Part shown: positions 7,574 to 15,823 of the stretch, in pieces
How positions within the stretch are numbered: position 1 is the first letter of the stretch
Layout: every line of letters begins with the position of its first letter
From: Lachnospiraceae bacterium
GTDB lineage: Bacteria > Bacillota > Clostridia > Lachnospirales > Lachnospiraceae
NCBI GenBank assembly: GCA_900757195.1
Contig: CAAEMZ010000057.1
Span: 1 to 44,392, forward strand
Length of the DNA: 44,392 nucleotides
Direction: 5' to 3'
Notes under the pieces: generated by a model
What the model saw: only the letters and a program-made list of their open reading frames with translations
What the model was told of the DNA's origin: nothing
The model's database searches: none
Made by a program: the position numbers and the translations under genes

Positions 7574-8563
7574 ATGCCGTCGGATTATGCAGAAGCGCTG
7601 CAGCTCTGGCACGGGAAACCCTATCACTCCCTGAACCATTATCTGCAGAACCGTTTCGGTGAAAAAATTTACAAAATCGCTCTGAACGGCGGCTTCACCT
7701 GCCCGAACCGGGACGGAACCCTCGGAAACCGCGGCTGTATTTTCTGCAGCGCCGGAGGTTCCGGCGACTTTGCCGGAGACCGGGTACAGACGCCGTCCGC
7801 CAGACTTTCCGAACCCCCGGCGGCGGTGCCGGCGATATCCGCCCAGCTTGCGGCCGGGAAAGATCTTCTCTCCAGAAAACATACCGGTTCGAAGTATATC
7901 GCCTACTTTCAGGCCTTTACCAATACCTACGGCCCGATAGAAACGCTGGAAAAGCTCTATTCCGAAGCGATCGCAGCTCCGGAAACTGCCATACTTTCCA
8001 TCGCCACCCGGCCGGACTGCCTTTCTCCGGAAGTCATTGCGCTTTTAGAAAGACTGAACCGGATCAAGCCCGTCTGGGTTGAACTCGGTCTGCAGACCAT
8101 TCACGAAAAAACGGCCCGCTTTATCCGCCGCGGTTATGGGCTGGACCGGTTTATCGAAGCCCTCGAAAACCTCCGGGCAGCGGGGATTGAGACCATTGTC
8201 CATACGATTCTCGGCCTTCCCGGTGAAACGGCCGAAGATATTCTGGAAACCCACCGGTTTCTCGCAGAGCAGCCCATTCAGGGAATCAAGCTTCAGCTTC
8301 TCCACGTTCTGAAGGGGACCGATCTGACGGACATTTATGCGGCTTCACCTTTTCATGTTCTTTCTATGGACGAATACGCCGACCTGGTCATCCGGTGTCT
8401 GGAAGTTCTCCCACCGGAAACAGTGATTCACCGCATCACCGGCGACGGACCGAAAAACCTGTTGGTGGCGCCTCTGTGGAGCGGCCATAAAAAACAGGTG
8501 CTTAACACCATTCATCACACCTTTAAAACCCGCAGTACCTGGCAGGGGCGCCTCTATCATTAA
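7574..8563 (+). CDS. TIGR01212-type (YhcC-like) radical SAM protein
   Basis: This 329 aa radical SAM enzyme resembles the YhcC/TIGR01212 family. The cluster-binding region GGFTCPNRDGTLGNRGCIFC (about residues 39-58) carries the family's typical Cys pattern. Later blocks YFQAFTNTYGP, ATRPDCLSP, WVELGLQTIHEKT and HTILGLPGETAEDI follow the usual barrel order. The substrate of the family is not established. The start at 7574 directly follows the malic enzyme stop and lacks a strong ribosome site, which points to translational coupling. An in-frame ATG at 7514 lies inside the malic enzyme gene and is less likely. Confidence 0.9.
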   Translation: MPSDYAEALQLWHGKPYHSLNHYLQNRFGEKIYKIALNGGFTCPNRDGTLGNRGCIFCSAGGSGDFAGDRVQTPSARLSEPPAAVPAISAQLAAGKDLLSRKHTGSKYIAYFQAFTNTYGPIETLEKLYSEAIAAPETAILSIATRPDCLSPEVIALLERLNRIKPVWVELGLQTIHEKTARFIRRGYGLDRFIEALENLRAAGIETIVHTILGLPGETAEDILETHRFLAEQPIQGIKLQLLHVLKGTDLTDIYAASPFHVLSMDEYADLVIRCLEVLPPETVIHRITGDGPKNLLVAPLWSGHKKQVLNTIHHTFKTRSTWQGRLYH

Positions 8564-8601
8564 AGCACCCCTCCGGCCCAAATTATGAAAGGATAGTTTC
8601 T

Positions 8602-9123
8602 ATGATTGCAGACCCGGCTACTTTGTATAAATTAATCATTTTATATATTTTGGACCATTCCGAATTTCCACTGACGAATTCCCAGCTCTGTGAATTTCTC
8701 CTGGACAAAGGCTATACGACATATTTCACCATCCAGGCCGCCATTTCGGATTTGCTGGATGCCCAGTTTATTTCTGTCACACAGAAAAATAACAGCTCCT
8801 ACTACCGTCTGACCCCGATGGGCGAGGAAACCCTTGAGGCCTTTGACTCCTCGATTTCCGACGGTATCAAAAACGATGTCCGTGACTTTCTTGAGGAAAA
8901 ACATCAGGCGCTGCGTCAGGCCAATGAGGTCACAGCCACCTATGTACCGAAAAAAAACCAGGAATTCGATGTGGAACTTTCCCTGAAGGATAAAAAAGAC
9001 GTACTGATGAATCTGCGCCTGACCGTACCGACCGAAATTCAGGCGGAACATATCTGCGACCACTGGCAGAAAAAAAGCAACGAAATCTATGATTATCTCA
9101 TGACTGCGCTGCTCAGCAAATAA
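8602..9123 (+). CDS. DUF4364 family protein
   Basis: The protein is 173 aa. The N-terminal half reads as a winged helix-turn-helix (LYKLIILYILDHSEFPLTNSQLCEFLLDKGYTTYFTIQAAISDLLD), followed by a wing-like segment (FISVTQKNNSSYYRLTPMGEETL). The C-terminal half is a mixed alpha/beta region. This matches DUF4364, a Clostridia-restricted family of likely transcriptional regulators with no known target. It lies 38 bases after the radical SAM gene with a GAAAGGA site, probably in the same operon, and ends at a strong terminator. Confidence 0.88.
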   Translation: MIADPATLYKLIILYILDHSEFPLTNSQLCEFLLDKGYTTYFTIQAAISDLLDAQFISVTQKNNSSYYRLTPMGEETLEAFDSSISDGIKNDVRDFLEEKHQALRQANEVTATYVPKKNQEFDVELSLKDKKDVLMNLRLTVPTEIQAEHICDHWQKKSNEIYDYLMTALLSK

Positions 9124-9130
9124 CCAAAGC

Positions 9131-9190
9131 AAAGGGATTGGAAACCTGAACGTCCATGAATATGAACTTCAATTCCAATCCCCTTTTTTT
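9131..9190. terminator. Bidirectional intrinsic terminator
   Basis: AAAGGGATTGGAA pairs with TTCCAATCCCCTTT across a loop of about 30 bases, followed by seven T on the plus strand. It lies between the convergent DUF4364 and metallo-hydrolase genes. Confidence 0.75.
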
Positions 9191-9192
9191 AT

Positions 9193-10794
9193 CTATCTGT
9201 CCCACTTATCGCAGAGGCTGTTGATCTGATCGGCAAATTTCGCCAGATCCTTATTCGCTCCGCCTTCGTTATGGTTAATGACTGCCATGAGCCGTCTGCC
9301 CGCAGCCACCAGACGTTCAAATACGGAAGAAGCTTTCCGTGCCGCTGCCTTCTTCGACTTGCGTACAGGCACAGCTTCCACAACGCAGCTATTGTCCTCC
9401 AGATCGAAGCTGCTTCCGCTGTAAGGCGCCACCGCATCATAACCGTATTCATTTTTCAGACATTCTGTAAAAGCATCACAGACTGCCGCCTCACCGTGAA
9501 CAACGAAGACCCGTTCCGGTTTCTGCTTAAAGCCATGAAGCCAGTCGATCAATCCGTTCTTATCCGCATGACCGCTGATGCCCGCAAGCTGTTCGATATG
9601 GGCCCGCACCTCGATCGTTTCACCAAAGAGCTTCACTTCCGGCGTGCCTTCCACCAATGCCCGGCCCAGCGTACCGTTCGCCTGATAACCGACAAAGAGG
9701 ATCGTACATTCCGGACGCCACAGATTATGTTTCAGATGATGGCGAATCCGTCCGGCTTCACACATACCCGAAGCGGAGATAATCACCTTTGGATGGTTTT
9801 CAAAGTTAATGGCTCTGGAATCATCACTGGTTACCGACGTCTTTAATCCCTGGAAGGATATCGGGTTAATTCCCTGATGCACCAGTTCCATGGCTTCTTC
9901 ATCAAAACATTCATAAATATTCCGGTTAAAGATCGTCGTCGCTTCAATCGCCAGCGGACTGTCCACATAAACTTCAAAATTCTCATGCCCCACGATCCGG
10001 TGTTCCGCCTTAATCTGCCGGATAAAATAAAGCATCTCCTGGGTACGTCCGACAGCAAAGGAAGGAATAACGACATTTCCGCCCCGGTCAAAGGTCGTCT
10101 GGATAATCCGGCTCAGTTCTTCCACATAATCCGGACGGGTCTGTCCATGGGAACGGTCGCCGTAAGTAGACTCGATCACCACATAATCCGCTTCGTCCAC
10201 CCGGGACGGATCTTTAATCAGCGGCTGATGGGTATTTCCCACATCTCCGGAAAAAACAATCTTCTTCTGAAGTCCGTTTTCGCTCACCCACACCTCAATG
10301 CAGGAGGACCCCAGCAGATGTCCCACATCCGTAAACCGTATGCGGATTCCCGGACACACATCAATGATTTTGTTATAATCACATCCGGCAAACTGTTCCA
10401 GCACGCCGGCAGCATCTTCCATCGAATACAGCGGGACAACCTCCGGTTTTCCGGCACGGCGGCCCTTCCGGTTTTTCCACTCCGCTTCAAACTCCTGGAT
10501 ATGGGCGCTGTCACGAAGCATAATATCACATAAATCCCTGGTCGCATTCGTTGTAAAAACAGTTCCCCGAAAACCTTCCGCATATAACAGCGGAAGCAGT
10601 CCGGAATGGTCAATGTGGGCATGGGTCAGAAATACATAATCTATTTCTGCCGCAGCCGCCGAAACCGGCTGGTTTTCAAAGAAATCTTCGCCCTGTTCCA
10701 TCCCATAATCAATAAATATCTTTTTCCCGCAGGCTTCCAGATAATGACAGCTTCCCGTCACCTCATGAGCAGCTCCAGAAAATGTCAAACGCAT
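9193..10794 (-). CDS. Beta-CASP metallo-beta-lactamase-fold hydrolase (RNase J/CPSF-like)
   Basis: The protein is 533 aa. The metallo-beta-lactamase core shows the zinc motif THAHIDHSG (about residue 60), the later DVGHLLGSS and FSGDVGNTH. A beta-CASP insert follows (STYGDRSHG, IPSFAVGRTQEMLY, SASGMCEAGRI). The RMMBL-type end reads ISGHADKNGLIDWLHGF and VFVVHGE. This is the domain order of bacterial CPSF-like nucleases, which cut RNA or act on nucleic acids. About 70 extra C-terminal residues are basic. The start at 10794 follows GGGGGT and gives the canonical N-terminus MRLTFSGAAHEVTGS. The ribosome site sits next to a strong hairpin. Confidence 0.9.
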   Translation of the reverse strand: MRLTFSGAAHEVTGSCHYLEACGKKIFIDYGMEQGEDFFENQPVSAAAAEIDYVFLTHAHIDHSGLLPLLYAEGFRGTVFTTNATRDLCDIMLRDSAHIQEFEAEWKNRKGRRAGKPEVVPLYSMEDAAGVLEQFAGCDYNKIIDVCPGIRIRFTDVGHLLGSSCIEVWVSENGLQKKIVFSGDVGNTHQPLIKDPSRVDEADYVVIESTYGDRSHGQTRPDYVEELSRIIQTTFDRGGNVVIPSFAVGRTQEMLYFIRQIKAEHRIVGHENFEVYVDSPLAIEATTIFNRNIYECFDEEAMELVHQGINPISFQGLKTSVTSDDSRAINFENHPKVIISASGMCEAGRIRHHLKHNLWRPECTILFVGYQANGTLGRALVEGTPEVKLFGETIEVRAHIEQLAGISGHADKNGLIDWLHGFKQKPERVFVVHGEAAVCDAFTECLKNEYGYDAVAPYSGSSFDLEDNSCVVEAVPVRKSKKAAARKASSVFERLVAAGRRLMAVINHNEGGANKDLAKFADQINSLCDKWDR

Positions 10795-10802
10795 AATAAT
10801 AC

Positions 10803-10840
10803 CCCCATTTCGTATACTCTTATCATATACGAAACGAGGG
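10803..10840 (-). promoter_or_regulatory. Inverted repeat over the ribosome site of the beta-CASP gene
   Basis: TTTCGTATA (10808-10816) and TATACGAAA (10826-10834) form 9-base arms around a 9-base loop, with flanking CCC and GGG that can extend the stem. On the minus strand the GGGGG at its 3' side is the ribosome site of the next gene. It could be an mRNA hairpin that limits translation or a DNA operator; a TATGAT lies inside it. The choice is open. Confidence 0.5.
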
Positions 10841-10861
10841 CTAATTACCATGAATTTTTTA

Positions 10862-11461
10862 TTAAATTTCGAAATCTAACGCATATTGTTCGATCAATTC
10901 CCAGATTTCATCCCGTCCCTGCTTGCTCAGGGAAGAAAAAGGAATCATCGGTGTTCCCTCAGTCACATTGAGGGTGGTTTTAATCTGCTTTAAATGCTTC
11001 GGTATCTGACTCCGGTTCAGCTTATCCGCCTTTGTTGCGATAATGACCGGATTAAATCCCTGTTCCACGATCCACCGGTACATGTGTTTGTCATTTCCTG
11101 ACGGCTCGTGTCGAATGTCAATTAAGAGGAATACGAGACGGAGCTGTTCGGACGTATGCAGATAGCCCTCGATCATCTTTCCCCATTTGGCCTTCACTGC
11201 CTCGGATACTTTGGCATAGCCGTATCCCGGCAGATCGACAAAATAGATTTCCTCGTTAATTTTATAAAAATTAATGGTCTGGGTCTTTCCCGGCTGCTGG
11301 GATGTCCGCGCATAGGACTTCCGGTTCATCAATGCATTAATCAGTGAGGATTTCCCCACATTGGATTTTCCGGCAAAAGCGACCTCCGGCAGTGTATTTT
11401 CCGGCAGTTTACTTGTCACACCGCAAACCGTTTCAAGATTCACATTTTTTATAACGTGCAT
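10862..11461 (-). CDS. ysxC: Ribosome biogenesis GTPase YsxC/EngB
   Basis: This 199 aa Era-like GTPase is needed for large ribosomal subunit assembly. The G motifs are all present: G1 GKSNVGKSS, G2 region ARTSQQPGKTQTINFY, G3 DLPGYGYA and G4 TKADK. The length matches the family. It starts 17 bases after the lon stop with a GGAGGAAA site, so it is co-transcribed with lon. This lon-ysxC order is common in Firmicutes. Confidence 0.96.
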   Translation of the reverse strand: MHVIKNVNLETVCGVTSKLPENTLPEVAFAGKSNVGKSSLINALMNRKSYARTSQQPGKTQTINFYKINEEIYFVDLPGYGYAKVSEAVKAKWGKMIEGYLHTSEQLRLVFLLIDIRHEPSGNDKHMYRWIVEQGFNPVIIATKADKLNRSQIPKHLKQIKTTLNVTEGTPMIPFSSLSKQGRDEIWELIEQYALDFEI

Positions 11462-11478
11462 GGGTTTCCTCCTTCTGT

Positions 11479-13812
11479 TTATGCCTCTGCTTCCGGCGAC
11501 TGCACAAGGGCTGTCTCAAGAACGTCCTTCATGCTTTCCGCATAGACGATTTCCAGTCCTTCGCAGATTTCCGCATCCAGTTCCTCAACATCCTTCCGGT
11601 TCTTCGCCGGAACGATCACCGTCTTGATCTTTGCCGCTTTCGCCGCAAGAATCTTTTCCTTAAGTCCGCCGATCGGCAGCACGCGGCCCCGAAGGGTAAT
11701 TTCCCCGGTCATCGCCACGCTGGCTTTCACCTTAATTCCGGTAATTGCTGAAATCATCGCTGTCGCCATGGTCGTTCCCGCCGACGGTCCGTCCTTCGGC
11801 ACTGCGCCTTCCGGAATATGGATGTGCATGTCGTGGGTATCAAAAAAGTCCGGTGCAATATGGTAGGTCTCGCTCATCGAACGGATAAAGCTGATCCCCG
11901 CCCGGGCAGATTCCTTCATCACATCACCGATCTGTCCGGTCAGTTCAAATTTACCTTTACCCGGAAGAACATTCACTTCCACAGACAGAGTGACACCGCC
12001 GACGCTTGTCCATGCCAGTCCCCGGACAATTCCGACTTCGTTCCTGCTGTTGGCTTCATCGAAGGTATAACGTTCCTTACCAAGATATTTTTCAAGGGCC
12101 TTAACGCCCACTTTAACACTTTTTTTATCCTCTTCCACGATTTCACGGGCCGCCTTCCGGCAAATATCACCGATACGGCGTTCCAGATTACGCACACCGG
12201 CTTCCCGGGTGTAGTGCATGATAATCTTTTCCAGCGTCCGGTCAGTAATAGACACCTGGCTCTTTTTCAGTCCGTGGATCTTAATCTGTTTCGGAATCAG
12301 ATGCTCTTTGGCAATATGCATCTTTTCATTTTCCGTATAACTGTTAACCTCGATGATTTCCATACGGTCGAGAAGCGGCCGCGGGATCGTCGATAAGGTA
12401 TTGGCTGTCGCAATGAAAAGAACCTCGGACAGATCGATTGGAAGCTCGATATAGTTGTCCCGGAATTTGGAATTCTGTTCCGAATCCAAAACCTCCAGAA
12501 GGGCAGAAAAGACATCGCCCTTGTAGTCGTTGCTCGTCTTATCCACTTCATCCAGAAGCATGAGCGGGTTTTTCACACCGGCATTTTTCAGGGCCGACGC
12601 GATACGTCCCGGCATGGCGCCGACATAGGTTTTCCGGTGTCCCCGGATTTCCGCTTCGTCACGGACACCGCCGAGACTGATACGCACATAGCGCTTATCC
12701 AGCGCCCGTGCCACGGAACGGGCAATGGAGCTTTTTCCGGTGCCCGGAGGTCCCACGAGACAGAGAATCGGGCTTTCACCTTTGCCCGTCAAAAGACGCA
12801 CGGAAAGATATTCCAGAATACGTTCTTTGACTTTTTCAAGACCGTAATGATCTTCGTCAAGAATTTCCTGAGCCTGCTTCAGGCTGACCTTTTCCTCATC
12901 TTTTTTATCCCATGGCATGGCCAGCAGAGTTTCCACGTAACCGCGGATAACGCCATTTTCCGATGCCATATTGGCAGATGAACGGAAACGGTCGATTTCT
13001 TTCTGGATTTTCTCCTTAATGTCGTCGCCGGCTTCCAGTTCCGCAAGCTGAGCTTCGAACTGTTCCGCATCGCTCTGGGTGTTATCTTCCCCGAGTTCTT
13101 CCCGGATAACCTTCATCTGTTCCCTGAGAATATATTCCCTCTGGTTTTTATCCACCCGTTCCTTGACCTTTTCCTGGATTTCACGGGTAATGCGGATCAT
13201 TTCGATTTCCCGGTTCATAAAATCTACCAGATTTTCAAAACGCATCTGCAGGTCCACCGCTTCCAGACACTTCTGCCGTTCTTTATATTCCATCGGCAGA
13301 TTGGTGCAGAGCTGGTCGACCAGCTTCAGCAGATTTTCTTCTTCCAGAAGCTGACGCACCAGTTCCACACTGAAATTCGGATTCTGAGCCGCATAATTCT
13401 GGAGTAGCTCATGGATATAGCGCACATAGCCTGCCTGCTCCAACGCATCGATCTCGCAGATGGTCTTGTCAAACACCGTCACTTCCGCTTCGAGCATCGG
13501 ATTTACGCTGACCAGATTATCCAGATGGGCTCTGTAGGTTCCCTCCACCATCACGCGCAGAGAATCCTTCGGCAGTTTCACAAGCTGTTTAATCTTAGCC
13601 ACCGTTCCGAAATCATAGAGGTCTTCCCGTCCGGGTTCTTCCACTTCGATATCCTTCTGTGTCAGAAGCAGAATGTTCTGGTCCTTTGTCATGGCCGCTT
13701 CAATCGCCGCCTTTGACCGTTCCCGGCTTACTTCAAAATGAACAATCATATTCGGGAGTATCGTCAGCCCTCTTAATGCGATTACCGGTAAGTCTAAACA
13801 TATATTATTCAT
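11479..13812 (-). CDS. lon: ATP-dependent protease Lon
   Basis: This LonA-type protease (777 aa from the chosen start) unfolds and degrades damaged and regulatory proteins in the cytoplasm. Domains in order are the N-terminal LAN domain (LPVIALRGLTILPNM), a coiled-coil helical region (residues about 200-310), the AAA+ module with Walker A GPPGTGKSS and Walker B LMLLDEVDK, and the protease domain with catalytic Ser in KDGPSAGTT and Lys in GGLKEKILAAK. The ATG at 13812 gives MNNICLDLPV. An in-frame GTG at 13824 would add four residues and cannot be excluded, because the ribosome site is weak. A hairpin separates it from clpX. Confidence 0.97.
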   Translation of the reverse strand: MNNICLDLPVIALRGLTILPNMIVHFEVSRERSKAAIEAAMTKDQNILLLTQKDIEVEEPGREDLYDFGTVAKIKQLVKLPKDSLRVMVEGTYRAHLDNLVSVNPMLEAEVTVFDKTICEIDALEQAGYVRYIHELLQNYAAQNPNFSVELVRQLLEEENLLKLVDQLCTNLPMEYKERQKCLEAVDLQMRFENLVDFMNREIEMIRITREIQEKVKERVDKNQREYILREQMKVIREELGEDNTQSDAEQFEAQLAELEAGDDIKEKIQKEIDRFRSSANMASENGVIRGYVETLLAMPWDKKDEEKVSLKQAQEILDEDHYGLEKVKERILEYLSVRLLTGKGESPILCLVGPPGTGKSSIARSVARALDKRYVRISLGGVRDEAEIRGHRKTYVGAMPGRIASALKNAGVKNPLMLLDEVDKTSNDYKGDVFSALLEVLDSEQNSKFRDNYIELPIDLSEVLFIATANTLSTIPRPLLDRMEIIEVNSYTENEKMHIAKEHLIPKQIKIHGLKKSQVSITDRTLEKIIMHYTREAGVRNLERRIGDICRKAAREIVEEDKKSVKVGVKALEKYLGKERYTFDEANSRNEVGIVRGLAWTSVGGVTLSVEVNVLPGKGKFELTGQIGDVMKESARAGISFIRSMSETYHIAPDFFDTHDMHIHIPEGAVPKDGPSAGTTMATAMISAITGIKVKASVAMTGEITLRGRVLPIGGLKEKILAAKAAKIKTVIVPAKNRKDVEELDAEICEGLEIVYAESMKDVLETALVQSPEAEA

Positions 13813-13833
13813 CTTTCGCACCACTTTCTAATA

Positions 13834-13866
13834 ATAAAGCAGGCTGTACCTTTCTGGTACAGCCCT
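13834..13866 (-). terminator. Hairpin between clpX and lon
   Basis: GGCTGTACC (13842-13850) and GGTACAGCC (13856-13864) form a perfect 9-base stem with a 5-base loop. On the minus strand it is followed by TGCTTTATTATT, a weak T tract. It probably ends or reduces readthrough from clpX into lon. Confidence 0.7.
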
Positions 13867-13883
13867 TAATTACTTTCCGGGTT

Positions 13884-15182
13884 TTAAGCAATCTCACCGC
13901 TGCTTTTCGGTGCCGCTTTCCGTCCTGTGACCCGTTTCACAGGCGCTTTTTCGCCGTAAGTCAACACCGGTTCTCCCTGTCCGTCCACAACCTCTTTCGT
14001 GATCGTGCAGGAATCCACCAGTTCCTCCGACGGAATCTGATACATAATATCCATCATCGTTTCTTCGATAATGGCACGAAGCCCACGGGCTCCTGTCTTC
14101 TGTTCGAAGGCGCGCCGTGCCACTTCACGCACCGCATCCTCTTCGAAATCCAGACGCACGCCGTCCAGCTCAAATAACCGCTGATACTGTTTGACCAGAG
14201 CGCTCTTCGGCTGGGTCAGGATCTGAACAAGGGCATCCTCATCCAGCAGATCCAGTGCAACACATACCGGCACACGGCCCACAAATTCCGGAATCAGACC
14301 GAATTTTATGAGATCTTCCGGCAGTGTCTGACGGAATAATTCACCGATATTGGTTTCATCTTCATTCTGACGGAGTTCCGAACCAAAACCGATGCCTTTC
14401 CGGCCGATTCTGGACTGAATAATCTTTTCCAGACCATCAAAGGCTCCGCCGCAGATGAACAGAATATTCGTTGTATCAATCTGTATAAACTCCTGATGGG
14501 GATGCTTGCGTCCACCCTGAGGCGGCACTGAAGCAATCGTTCCTTCGAGGATTTTCAGCAATGCCTGCTGAACGCCTTCACCGGAAACGTCCCGGGTAAT
14601 GGAGACATTTTCCGACTTGCGTGTAATTTTATCAATTTCATCGACATAGATGATGCCGTATTCTGCCCTGTCCACATCGTAGTCTGCCGCCTGAAGAAGC
14701 TTCAGCAAAATGTTTTCCACATCTTCACCGACATAACCGGCTTCTGTCAGAGCCGTTGCATCCGCAATGGCAAAAGGCACATTCAGCATCTTTGCCAGCG
14801 TCTGTGCCAGCAATGTTTTTCCGGAACCGGTCGGTCCCATCAGAAGCACATTACTCTTCTGAAGCTCCACATCCGACTCCTTGTCCGCCATAATCCGCTT
14901 ATAATGATTATACACGGCCACCGCCAGCGTTTTTTTCGCATCATCCTGTCCGATGATATAGTCGTCGAGAAAGGCTTTGATTTCCTTTGGCTTCATCAGA
15001 CGAATGCCTTCGGCAATATCTTCCTCTTCCTCAAATTCTTCTGTAATAATTTCTGAACATATCCCGATACATTCATCACAGATAAATGCGTTGGGACCTG
15101 CAATCAGCTTCCGGACCTGATCCTGAGTCTTATTGCAGAAAGAGCATCTTGGGACTTTTTTGTCCTCCATGCGTCCAGCCAT
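13884..15182 (-). CDS. clpX: ClpX ATPase subunit of the ClpXP protease
   Basis: ClpX (432 aa) is the AAA+ unfoldase that recognises substrates and feeds them to ClpP. The N-terminal zinc-binding domain shows Cys13, Cys16, Cys35 and Cys38. The AAA+ domain has Walker A GPTGSGKTLLAQ, Walker B IIYVDEIDKI and the sensor region. The ClpP-contact loop reads IGFGSE in RKGIGFGSELRQ, equivalent to the usual IGF loop. The start at 15182 has a GGAGG site 8 bases upstream. A GTG three codons earlier falls in that site. It lies 29 bases after clpP in the same operon. Confidence 0.97.
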   Translation of the reverse strand: MAGRMEDKKVPRCSFCNKTQDQVRKLIAGPNAFICDECIGICSEIITEEFEEEEDIAEGIRLMKPKEIKAFLDDYIIGQDDAKKTLAVAVYNHYKRIMADKESDVELQKSNVLLMGPTGSGKTLLAQTLAKMLNVPFAIADATALTEAGYVGEDVENILLKLLQAADYDVDRAEYGIIYVDEIDKITRKSENVSITRDVSGEGVQQALLKILEGTIASVPPQGGRKHPHQEFIQIDTTNILFICGGAFDGLEKIIQSRIGRKGIGFGSELRQNEDETNIGELFRQTLPEDLIKFGLIPEFVGRVPVCVALDLLDEDALVQILTQPKSALVKQYQRLFELDGVRLDFEEDAVREVARRAFEQKTGARGLRAIIEETMMDIMYQIPSEELVDSCTITKEVVDGQGEPVLTYGEKAPVKRVTGRKAAPKSSGEIA

Positions 15183-15211
15183 AAATGACACCTCCGGCTT
15201 TCTATAAAATA

Positions 15212-15793
15212 CTATCTGCTGGAAATTACTTTGTCGACCAGGCCGTAAGCCATCGCTTCTTCGGCTGTCATGTAATTATCCCGCTCTGTATCCTGCTCAA
15301 TAATTTCAAGAGGTTTTCCCGTATTTGCGGCCAGGATCTCATTCAGACGTTTCTTTGTCTTCAGAATCTGCTCTGCCACAATTTTAATTTCCGTCGCCTG
15401 GCCCTGAGCACCGCCAGCCGGCTGGTGAATCATGATTGTGGAATTCGGCAGAGCCATACGTTTTCCTTTTGTACCTCCGGCCAGAAGGAACGCTCCCATG
15501 CTGGCAGCCATCCCCATACAGATTGTGGATACGTCGCACTTAATATACTGCATCGTATCGTAAATCGCCATTCCGGCCGTTACTGAGCCGCCCGGACTGT
15601 TAATATAAAGACTGATATCCTTTCCCGGATCCTCAGATTCCAGGAATAACAACTGGGACACTATCAGATTGGCAGAAACATCCGTCACTTCTTCGCCAAG
15701 GAAAATAATACGGTCTTTCAGCAGTCTGGAATAAATATCATAAGACCGCTCGCCTCTGCTCGTCTGTTCAATGACATAAGGTACTAAACTCAA
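15212..15793 (-). CDS. clpP: ClpP protease subunit
   Basis: This 193 aa serine peptidase forms the double-ring proteolytic chamber of ClpXP. The catalytic triad is Ser98 (GMAASMGAF), His123 (MIHQPAGG) and Asp172 (ERDNYMTAEE). The N-terminus MSLVPYVIEQTSRGERSYDIYSRLL is typical. The start codon is TTG, 8 bases after an AGGAGG site. The only nearby ATG overlaps that site and is out of frame. It lies 30 bases after tig and 29 before clpX, so the three form one operon. Confidence 0.97.
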   Translation of the reverse strand: MSLVPYVIEQTSRGERSYDIYSRLLKDRIIFLGEEVTDVSANLIVSQLLFLESEDPGKDISLYINSPGGSVTAGMAIYDTMQYIKCDVSTICMGMAASMGAFLLAGGTKGKRMALPNSTIMIHQPAGGAQGQATEIKIVAEQILKTKKRLNEILAANTGKPLEIIEQDTERDNYMTAEEAMAYGLVDKVISSR

Positions 15794-15823
15794 ATTTCAT
15801 TCCTCCTGTTTCAATCAGGCTGA

